This document shows, one piece after another, positions 22,601 to 34,600 of a stretch of DNA of 64,000 bases. The stretch's first letter is position 1. Each line of letters opens with the position of its first letter. The translations under genes were made by a program, and so were the position numbers. The stretch comes from Actinernus sp. WN-2022 (lineage: Eukaryota; Cnidaria; Anthozoa; Actiniaria; Actinernidae), in NCBI GenBank assembly GCA_030867875.1, contig JAOWCC010001589.1, positions 141,271,745 through 141,335,744 of the forward strand, read 5' to 3'. Below the pieces are notes generated by a model, which searched no databases, was not told the origin of the DNA, and saw nothing but the letters and a program-made list of their open reading frames with translations.

Positions 22601-25600
22601 AATTTAGAGACTGTTGAGAATCATTAAAGCCGCCCTGGCCACACAGACTCGCAAGTCAAATTTGTGGTGTACGTTGTGAAATTTGTGTTCCTGGCTAGAT
22701 AACCCCGGGGATAACCCTAAGGTTTTTTTTCTGGACCTACAATGTACCAACTCAGAAACGTATATAATTTTCTATTGTTTTTCGACCTGTAACTCCTCCA
22801 TCTTGAGTGAAATAAAGAGTTGTTGTTGTCAATGCAAGTTTCCAACTTGCGTTGGACAGAGTTTCATTTGGGTACCTACTTGTAATGACTTCGTTTACTT
22901 TGACTGAGCTCAAATTCGCACGCAATTCGACGCAATTTTTCGGCATCGTTTGGCCACCTTAACAGTATGGAAATTGCTTTTTATGGCTAAACTTGCGTCA
23001 ACTTGCAACCTACTTGCGAGTCCGTTTGATCACCGATCTGAGCGAAGTTTTGATTTCGAAACTTCGGTTGACTTGTGTCAACTTGCGAGTTCGTTTGATC
23101 ACCGATCCGCAAGTCTGAGCGCAAGTTTTGATTTCGAAACTTCGGTTGACTTCTGTCAACTTGCGAGTCCGTTTGATCACCGATCCCGCAAGTCTGAGCG
23201 CAAAATTTGATGTCGAAACTTCGGTTGACTTGTGTCAACTTGCGAGTCAGTTTGGCTTAGGGTTACGTAAAAACACCTCGCTGATATTTTGTAATAATCT
23301 ATATTTCACAAAGTTCGAGCAATTTAAGTTGCCACCATTTTCTAAAGAAATTAAATCACTAAAGCGTAGCGGCAAGTTGGTTGGTTTAAAAATGTAGTAA
23401 TGAGGTATATCTTCCGTTTAATACCAACCCACATTGCCATCATGCAACCAACCAAGCACCGATCTCTATATTTCCACACTCTGAGTTACCAACTTTTAAA
23501 TGCTTCGAGCTTTTAATAGTTCTAATACTTCAAAAGAAATTCCTAGTTTTGTTTTGGAAACATCTAAACTAGCCACACAAGGCTGAGAACAAAAATAAGA
23601 ATAAATACAGAAGTTAGCCTCACAATCAGGTTCGAATCTCAACAAATAGAAGGTGGTCTAGACCAGTACTTGAAAGCGTATCTAATATTTTAAAAGACTG
23701 CAAACACCGGTCTTCACTTATCTGCAATCATTCAGGCAATCTACACTACACAAAAAATTCTGGCATGAAATAAAACAAAGCCTAATCTTCTCAGTGTGAA
23801 ACATGTCGACATGCCAAGAACGTGAACCTGATTTTGTTCTCAAATTAGTTTGTTGCCCATTACGTTTCCTCATCCCAGATTAGGAGCATTTGATGCTAAT
23901 CAAAATCGTAATCATCTAACATTAGAAGCAATGGCTAGACCATACATCCACAAGTTTAATCTCTGTCTGATAACCATGCCACGTGAAGCCATGATAATTT
24001 TCTTGTCTCCCTATTCTGAAGTGTGGTTATATACATTCGTACATGTAGGTTATCATTTAGATATTTCCTCTCTTATAACATTTCCCTCTCTTCTAACCTT
24101 TTGTTGCAAGTGTCTTGAAGGCTTATTGCTGGTTTCAGAGAAGCTAACGAGGAATCTTTTGTAAACGACCACCAACATGGCTGTGACGATGTTACAGTAA
24201 CATTCAAACGAAGAATATAAAGCACTAACTTTAACTGCATAAACGCTGCCAGTTTCTTTAACGTACTCTAGTCAGCGGAGTAATGTTCAGCGGAACATAA
24301 AGTATATATACATATGTATATTCCTTGGATCAAATACAAATATGAACACATAAATACAGTCTTTAAAGTACCACTAGATGTATATGACGAATATTTCGTA
24401 TTTTTCCGCTTATTTTTTAAACATACTGTAAATCGAATGTTTAGGCCGAAAATTATTCGAATCGCTAAAAATATTATCATTATGTACATGTACATGTATA
24501 TCACCCAGCCAAGAATTAGATAGCGTTAACCTGCAGTGATACACTATCCGCCATTACTCAGTATGCAAACGAGCGATTCTTTGTCAAAGCGTTCTGTTCG
24601 TGAATCAACACTTACACCACTCAGCGACTATAAGGCATTTTCGACGGTTCCAACTTTGAATAAAAGCTCTGTAAATGGTATGATATAAAGTTCACACGTC
24701 CCTTCTGCATGCTAAAGTAGCCACATTTATTTTATTGGGTTTATTGGATGACGTCACTTTCCTCATGGTTATGAACCCCCTACTTCAAACTCTAGTTATG
24801 CCCACACATGTACTTTCCAATCCACTATATCATTAGTAATGTTCCGTGAACCCCCTTAACAGCTTGCGCTTGCAGTGCTTGTCATGCACTAGGGTGCGTG
24901 TTTGCTGCCTATGGCACTCACGGTTATGAGCCCTCTGCATTTTACTTCAAACTCTGGCCCACGTCCCTGCTTTGCAATCCACTATATCATTAGTAATGTT
25001 CCGTGAACCCCCTTAACAGCTTGCACTTGCAGTGCTTGTCATGCACTAGGGTGCGTGTTTGCTGCCTATGGCACTCACGGTTATGAGCCCTCTGCATTTT
25101 ACTTCAAACTCTGGCCCACGTCCCTGCTTTGCAATCCACTATATCATTAGTAATGTTCCGTGAACCCCCTTAACAGCTTGCACTTGCAGTGCTTGTCATG
25201 CACTAGGGTGCGTGTTTGCTGCCTATGGCACTCACGGTTATGAGCCCTCTGCATTTTACTTCAAACTCTGGCCCACATCCCTGCTTTGCAATCCACTACA
25301 TGTATATCATTAGTAATGTTCCGTGAACCCCCTTAACAGCTTGTGTTTGCAGTGCTTGTCATGAACTAGGGTGTGTGTTTGCTGCCTATGGCACTCACGG
25401 TTATGAGCCCTCTACATTTTACTTCAAACTCTGGCCCACGTCCCTGCTTTGCAATCCACTATATAATATCATTAATAATGTTCCGTGAACCCCCTTAACA
25501 GCTTGCGATTGCAGTGCTTGTCATGCACTAGGGTGTGTGTTTGCTGCCTATGGCACTCACGGTTATGAACCCTCTACAAAAATACTGCTTTTAAGAAAAA

Positions 25601-28600
25601 AATAGAGCAACTTTGAATCAGTTCACTGTAACCGAAATCAAGTTTCTAGAATAATATTTTGTACATGTAATCCACTTTAATCTTTGCCATCCTCTATTGA
25701 AAACGTTTCAAAAGCATATCAGGACATTCACAAGGTACATTGTGTATTTCTCTTCTATCTCAGGGTGTTATTTTTGTAGTTTGGTTTTAAAGAACTTGAA
25801 GGTTCAATAGGCCTTTTGCATCAATTGATCACGTGATGATTTTCCCATAGCAACGCCTGTGGTGGAGGGCAAGCCATTCTAACATTCCTTGACAACAGAG
25901 AGAGTGCGAGAGACGCCAGCGTGAAATCTCAATACTAGAAGTTCTGCCGGTTCCTTTGTTATTCGTTTTCAGCCCAAATTTATCAGAACTATATTTAGCT
26001 TTAAATCTTAAAGTTCAGTGTTAGAGGGTTTTAAGGGCTGTAAGACGATCAGAAATAGCTTTCTGAAGCCAAAACCGAATGGTGGCGGCCCCAACAGACG
26101 GTAAGAAGGTACTTTTCTTCCACGCTTTAAATCGTTTTTATGTTCTAGAAAAATTATGTGATGACAGGAGATGTATCTATTTAATACTCTACCATAGCCG
26201 AGGAGATGCTAGGAGACACTGGTGTTGTATAAACTGGAATGCGCTACCACTGTTGTGTGCCACAAATCACGCTACAACGATGGACTTTCCTTTCCTCGCA
26301 AAAATTCCCCGGTAAAGACATGGGATTAAGGTCTCAGTGAATCACCAAAATTCGAAATAACGAGGGGCTTTATTTCAAGATTACAGACTCTAGTGTTGCT
26401 CGTGATTTAAAAAAAAAAACTGTCACATAGGAAAACCAGCTACTCAACAACCGGCTATATATCAAGTTGTTATTCGTACATCAGTTTATAAATATAATAT
26501 CCCTGTAGCCTGTAACGCGTTCGAATTCATACAACACCGGCGTCTCCTAGCGTCTCCTCGGCTATGGTAGAGTAACAGATACATCATTCTCCTGTCATCG
26601 CATATTTTGTTTCTGGAACATAAAGACGATTTAAAGCGTAGAAGAAAAGTACATTCCCGAAGTCAGCTTCTTACCGGCGCCAGCTGTTTAGGCCGCCACC
26701 ATGTTGCGAGTATCTCGCAGAGTCCTGTTTGGTTTTGGCTTCAGAAAGCTATTTCTGATCGTCTTACAGTTCTTAAAATTTTCTAACACTGAACTATAAG
26801 ATTTAAAGCTAAATAGTTCTGATATTGAGGTTTCACGCTGGCGTCTCTCACACTCTCTCAGTTGTCAAGGAATGTTGTCAAGGAATGTTAGAATGGCTTG
26901 CCCTCCACCACAGGCGTTGCTATGGGGAAATCATCACGTGATCAATTGATGCAAAAGGCCTATTCCATTGACACTGCCCCTTTAAGCCCCATTTACACGA
27001 CATTAATTTTGGAATCCAACCAGCAAGACGATAAGTTTGGGACCAGCATGGCACTCTTGGTTTACACGACAAAAATCAGGAGTGCCGATAAGTTAGGGCA
27101 CTGCACTCTTCATTTGCACAGCAAAAAAGTGCCGATTGCAAACTTATTAACAAATAGGCCAAAATTTAAGAGTGCAGTGCTCAAAATGCATCTTGTGTAA
27201 ATCGGTCTTTAATGTTCATTGTACACTATACAATGTATGTATATTGATGTGTAAAGTAAGTTATGAAGAGTTCACTTACAGGATTATTGGCCTGCTGTGT
27301 TGCTACTTTCACCATCACATTGGTTTTAAATATATAGGCAGAGAAGAACACCTACATAGTGAAAACAGAAACAATTAAAGGAAGGAAGAGAATGATGGTT
27401 ATATTGAATACATGCAAATAATGCGTCACCTTCAATTTGTGAATGCTGCTTTGTTTCTTTAAAAAAAAAATGCAAATGTGTTCCCTCAGGTAACAAAATA
27501 CATAAATTTTATTGTATAATAACACATGTAAGTGTTCTGTGCAGATTCAAGATTCATTGTACATGTACATGCATGTCATCACTTTCAGAAAACCTCAGAG
27601 CTTTCAAAACAAGCTGGCGACTGCTGGAGCTCCATCAGTTGCTTTGAGGTACATCACCGGTTATGTTCTCTGTATCAACAAACAATGACACTTTTGCTTG
27701 AAATTATTTTGAAAACCCTGAAACCTGCATGTACAAGTCATGTAACTTAAATATATATACTTTAGTTATATGACTGTATACTGCATTACTCTACCACACT
27801 GACTTACCCAAAAGACATCATACAAAGTACATAAGAAGTCCACTCAAATACCTTAGTCATATGACTTTATACAGTGTTATTCTTCCACACTGACTTACCC
27901 AAAAGACATCATAGATAAGCAGTCCACTCAAAAGAAGAGTGGATACTTTTAGGCTTGGTAGACGGATGTAGGCTATCATAGACACACACAGGCCCATTGC
28001 CAAAGCTAGTTTGGATGAAACAAGTAAAGAGAATATGGTTTAGTAATGGAACAGTATAGTACATACATTGTTGGTGTATGTACAATCAGTGTCCCCTCAA
28101 TGGCAGTAAATTGTACCACCATTCCCCCCCAAGATGTAACACCATTGTAAATTTTTTTGTTGATTGAACAAATGAAAGAGGTTAAATTACAGTAGACATT
28201 GCATAGTGCCACAATTCTCCACTCATACATATATACAGTATGTAAAATATTTTGCAATCCCTAGAGGAACATGATAACATGGTATATGGGCCAGGATAAA
28301 GTTATTCTATTCTCTGACACTAGCTCACAGGACGTCAAGCCATTTTTTTAAATGCTTGTTTTCACTTACAATATATAAATATATTCAGTTGTTTTTAATG
28401 CCTAAGTCTCACTGGTTAGGTCAGTTGGTAGAGCACATGCAGTCTAGAGTGCGGGAAGTCGGGGGTTTGAATCCCAGCTGCGTCCTTGGGTAGGGATGGT
28501 TTATAAGCCGTTGGCCTTGTGTCCTTCTACTTCTAATTAATCAGTATTTGAAGGGGATGTGAAATAACCTGTTAAGTACTACTTGAAAAAGAGCAGGGGA

Positions 28601-31600
28601 TTGTCACCCGGTACAGCAGCCTGGCCGTTACAAATTCAGAGGTTTGTTTTAATATACAATAACTTACTTGTACAAATATATATTACAAGCTTAAGCCAGC
28701 AATTCAGCTTTCGCCTTAGTGTTATACATTGAAGTGCTTATAAATACATGTAAATGCCAGTTTACCATCCATCAGGACCCAGTGGCCAGTGAAAATCCAC
28801 ACAAGAACTAGCATTGCTGACAAGACAAGAGACATCAGTTCAGCACATGTAAATCGGCCACAAAATCCAAGGGATATCCTGAAATGGGCAAAGAAAGGAA
28901 CATTACCAATTCTAACCCATCAAATATATACTCTCACATGTGATTGGTTGAATGTGTCACTGCGAATGGGAAATAGAATACACCCCCTGTGAGTATATAT
29001 GCACACGTCAAAGAAAATATTTGAAGGATGACAACAACAATAACCTACATGTACACTGTGGCATCAACATATGCCCTGATATTTGTCCTTGGACATTATC
29101 TGATCATCGAAGCTCACAGTTTCCCTCGAGCTTCGCAATCGTGAACTGTTCTCTTCTCGGAACAGATAATGTCCACGGACAAAATATCAGTGATGGCATA
29201 TTTTGACACCACAAATAGGTTATTGCTCCAAGGGTTTTTCTCCGAGTTCTCCGGTTTTCCTCCCTCCACAAAAACCAACACGCTAAATTCCAATTCGATC
29301 TGTGGATTAGGAAGGACCTGGCTTTGATAAGCCCCCATGGTTGTTTCAGGTCTTGTTATAAATTCAGAGTTATTGTATTTAATATTTTTCTTTCACCCCA
29401 TAGTAGGGTTAGGTGCATGATTTTATTAGAGACTTAACCCGGTCAGCCAAACTATCAAACAATGTTGGCTTGCACAATCCAACAAAGTTGGATGAAAAGC
29501 CAAATATTAATTTTTGATTGAAGAAAAACAAGCTTCATCCAACATTTGATCAAGCTAAAATGTTGGTCAAACATCATCCAACATGGGATGATCAAACTTT
29601 AAGTGCCAATAGATGAATATGGTGGGTACATGTACATGTAGGTGCCAGACAGGTAGCACGCCACTGGCACCATCACACTGAATTATTCAGTGGAATAACC
29701 TACATGTACATTGTACTTACAGTACCTACTACTTTCTGTACCAAAAGGAGAGGGTGGGATGGGCACTCAGCCATGCACGTGAAGTATTAAGCAAGTGAAG
29801 CGAATGACACAAGAAATGCTGCCCCTGGTCCACCCCACAGATAATGCCAAGCCTCCAATTATGGGCAACCACTGACCAGCATTGTCTCAAGTTTAACCTT
29901 GCTGAAATTACTTTAATTTTAGCCTCATCAAACTAAAATAATGTATCAAACAAAGTTGGATCGAACAAAGTTAGATTGTGCAATCAACAATGTTCGATAG
30001 TTTGGCAGTGAGACTGTATTACACACTGAGCCAACTCATCACTATACTTCAAATACATGTACATGTACGTTATTTTCCCTCTATGAATTTGTATATATTT
30101 ATAATTAAAATAACAATCTCCTTCCCTCAATAGCATGCCTTAATTTCCATTGATACATCGATCCAGTCCTCTCACCTGTACACTATGAAGTTTATATTTA
30201 TTTATAAGAACCCCACTCGAGCTCCTCAGGGCTTAAAATCTGACTTCTTATACTCACTTGTGATTAGTGTTTTTGCCACACGGTTTAAGGATGTACTGAC
30301 ACACAGGAAGAAGCAAGAATGAAAAAGCCACTGTAGCAAGAACTGTGAGAAAAATCAAGAAAAAGCTCAGTGGAATCTATAGTACATCAATAAAATCCAC
30401 AATGTACAGTGTACGTGTACATGCAATCTTAAAGGATATACATATGTACATGTATATACCAACAAATATAAAATAATATCAATACATACAGTGTACATGT
30501 ACATGCATACACAGTTTACACAATACTCCATACTGTATTACATACATTGTATACAATATGTGACCCTCCAAAGGAAAAGGGTGCCAACATTGTTAAATGT
30601 GGCTTTCATAAAACTACTATAATTATTTACAATTTGTTTATTATATCACATGTACCTGCAGTACACAGGGCAAAGAAGAACTGTAAAGTATCAAAGAAGA
30701 AGAACATAACAAGAAGAGAAAACGAGGCACCAACGGGAAGAAAGACTGCTTGTGCTGAGTTTATCGTCTGAAATCCTAGAAAAAAAGGAAGTGAAAAAGT
30801 GTTAAATGTAGCAGTGGACAGTTTAGTTACTTAATAGAAAGTAACATAATTGTACGTCATGAGTCATGTATATTTGAAGGGCTGTGTGCAAAAAGGGCAT
30901 AAGTGTCTCCTGATCAGATTGTAAATTCTCCTACAATTTCTTTGTTTTTAAAGGGAGAATTTAGAATGTGATCAAGAGTCACTTATGCCCTTTTAACACA
31001 CAGCCCTTCATTTAAGAGTTAACTTCCACAGAACAAAATCAAGAGTAGGAAAACCAATTGTGGTTACAAATAAAAGTTGTTGTTGTTGTTGTTTCTCAGA
31101 TGTCATATACATTATTTTGTATATATACATGCATGTATACTCTTACAGAACAACCACATGTAACCAAGCAAAATTTTAAAACAAATTAGCCAATCACACT
31201 CAAGTATTCGAACAATGAAATGATAATGATCACAACATTTAAAATTTCATGACTGCATTAATGCAGATTCTATATTTGGTAATATTAATGTGTATGATTG
31301 GTTAATTTGTAATATAATTTGATTGGGTAGCCTTGGTTGCCATGGTTCCACTGTAACAATAAAATACAGTAGTTACAGGGTTGAGTAAAAAAGTTAAGGG
31401 GTCAATACGTCTATGAGTTATAGTTTTTAACATAATTTGTGATATTCTATGCAGAAGTTGTTGGGTTAAAGACCTGAGACTGACAGCTCCTATTTTCTAC
31501 ACTATAATGTACAACATAAAAGAAAGTACAACATTTCAGGGCTCGAAATTAAGAAAAAAAAGGAGGCGTAATTTTATGCCCAGCTTAAAAAATTTAGGCG

Positions 31601-34600
31601 TAATTCTCCAAAATTTTACGCCTAAGTGGAAAACGTTAGGTGTAAAACGAAAAAAATCTAGGCGTATTTACGCCCGTATCGGGCGCAATTTCGAGCCCTG
31701 CATTTGGTGAATCTAGATTTAATACCATCTAGGAGTCCATTAAGAGGTGAACCGTTCTGTGCCGAATCCTGTCCTTCATGCTCAGAATCGTTCTTGCATG
31801 CACTATCGAGACCAAGGGCCCTGTAAAAAATAACATTAAGTTTTAAACATTAAAAATGGAACAATTCAAACCAGTTTTGCTGGGCAAAGCCAATGAAAAT
31901 TACCATAATAATTATAATACATTGACATTAGTCAATGAACTTTACTTAAACATGCTGGCCTCATTCAACTTCAAAGCTGCATGGTTTCCAAAAGAGGCGT
32001 GCAGTTTCCAAGAGAGTCAAGACAAAGCTCTTTTGTAAATATTTTAAAGAGTAAAAGAAGCTCAAGAAATTTCTTTTTAAAAAGTCCTATAAAGTGTCAT
32101 CATAGGTTTTTAAATATTTTTATTCATAATTTATAGCCGTTTTTAATAATATTATTAACGATCATTATCTTGAATGTTTAGATTAATTAATATATACTGT
32201 AGTGCTTACATGTACATGTAGGTTCATTAGTTATTCATAATTATTACTTATTTACCAGCGGTAAACTGCAATTGGACAATTTATGGATTATGGCACATAA
32301 ATTTACTTTAATAATAATAACTTAATATTTATTATTATTACATCCAGCACTCACAGCTACGAGGTTCAAATGGAAGTGAGATTCTCAATGGATTTGACCA
32401 GAGACTATTCTTCTCTTCTCTCCCTTTTCCCTTATTTCATAAGATCGTTTGGCATCTGGAACCCAGGGTAGTCTAAAACCATATGGTGCTGCTTTTGGGA
32501 AAAAATTGATCTGCAAATGGTTACCGTAAAAGACTGCCTATAAGCCGCAGGGTTTTTTTCAATTTCATTTTGACTAAGAGTGTTTTTTTTTCTCCCTAAA
32601 GTCCAGGTGCAGCTTGTACGCAGGCTTTTTCAGATTTCATTTTACGTGAGATACAAAAATGAGCCCTGATAACTTTTTTATGTTGTTTTCTTCTCGTAAC
32701 ATTCCTTCATAATCAAGTTTGTGTTTAATTAATATCATGGTTCGGTAAAGGTCACAGTTTGTGATTGGTTCGAGTCTCGTTATTGAAAGACTAAAATTCA
32801 ACGAGTCCTGGAGAAATATTCAGATTCAAGAAGTGGATCACATATCCAGAACACTTTAGGTATAAAGAAGTTGTTTGTGCAGTCTCACGAGTCAGGATAT
32901 GTGGCAAATTATAATATTGTCAACAATCTCGGCGTTTTGATTTGAGAGACTCCAGTACTTTTGGCAGAATGTGCAAACTGTTCACGAAGTAAAATAAAAA
33001 TCATCCAGAACATTTAATTTGTCTATACATGTACAAGCGAAGTTTTAGTCTGATTTCAAAGTGGCAAACATTAGGCAAAGCTAACTGATATTCAAATCAG
33101 TTTGCGGAAACTTCACATGTTTAATATGCACTGCGGCAATTTGAAAGATGTGACTTCCACACCTTTGAAAACAGATTAAAATTAATAGAAAGAACTCGAG
33201 AGTATTTATTTGGTAAACATTTCACTTTGAAGGTAAAGTTGAGAAGCTGTGTGGTGCTTTAGGAACAACAATGCAATAAAAACCCGCACGCCAGTGTTGT
33301 GTCAAAATCCAGACAGACATGTCTGCACGGCTGAGAGAATTCAATTCAAGTGCGATCTTGCAGAATCATAGCATTTCTTGAAAACATAAGGCAGCATTCT
33401 AGAAAGTAGTAATTCCCAAGTGGAGATTGTTATTAGTGAGTGCATTACAAAATATCTGCGACATTTTAGTTTACATGCTTGCTCACATAGACTAAGATCT
33501 AAACCTTGTTCAGTCGTAATTGCCCTCGTATCATATATCGAAATGTACTTCTAAAGCTGTGGTGTAACCATGAGTAAAGTAAAATGTTTCTTTAAGTTCA
33601 CTAAAGTTGGGGTGTGGCTTATAAGTGGTATATTTCCTTAAAGTTTTCAAATTGATCTCAAGATAAGATCGCACACCTAAAGTGGGGGTTCGGCTTATAT
33701 GCGGGGTGCTGCTTATTGGCGGTCTTTTACAGTATATCTCGAGTTCTTTTTTGATTTAAGGACATGAGACCTCCACATGAGTATCTGCCCTCAACATCAG
33801 CAAATTTTAGTTTAATTTGAGAAACGGAAAAAAAGTATGATTGTAGTTCTGAATGGCCTAGCTAACATATTTTGAATACAAGTTTACCTTTTAAAAATAC
33901 ATTTGTTTAATGCCATTTCCACATCTTAAAATTCTACACTTAAAGAGCCACTCTCAACTCTGATCCTTCTCGTGTCTAGAAGGTAGTCGTCATTTTGTTC
34001 TTCACAGAAAATGGTAATTCAAGCATTTTGGATAGCTACATAGCAGTCCCACAGAACAATGGTGGCATCAGCACAATGGGGTGTAACAAAATCGCCAATG
34101 TACATGTACACAATAAGACAAACCCAATGGATCATAGTTGAGAAGGCTTCTTTAAGAAATCACATACTGTACAGCTGTGTATGTTAATTAATTACCTTCC
34201 ACTTATTCATAATTATTATTCTAATCCAGCCGTATAGAGTGGTTTTCAATTGAGTGTCCTAAAACAAAACAAAAGTTTCAAGCCAATATGTCATTTGCAT
34301 CAATAATTGATGATTATTGGTCAGATGACCTTGTCAATCAGAAATAGTTGCACTATCACAAAATGGATTCCAGAGATGGAAAGAGCATGCCAAAATTACC
34401 AACTGATGCAAGTTTCAGCATGCCCTTTCAATTTTTGACTTCCATGTTGAGTTAGTGTTGATGCAAATGACCTATTAAATTTACAAAGTGCTGTACATGT
34501 AATGTGTGACTGCTTTTACTTGAACCAATTACGAGATAAAGTAAGCACAACCATGGATAAACTCTCCCTAAAATGAAAACTGATTGCATGATGGAGCAAA

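Noticed and set aside
24756..25577. CRISPR-like array
   Set aside because: The repeats are contiguous 157 bp units without unique spacers, in an animal genome.
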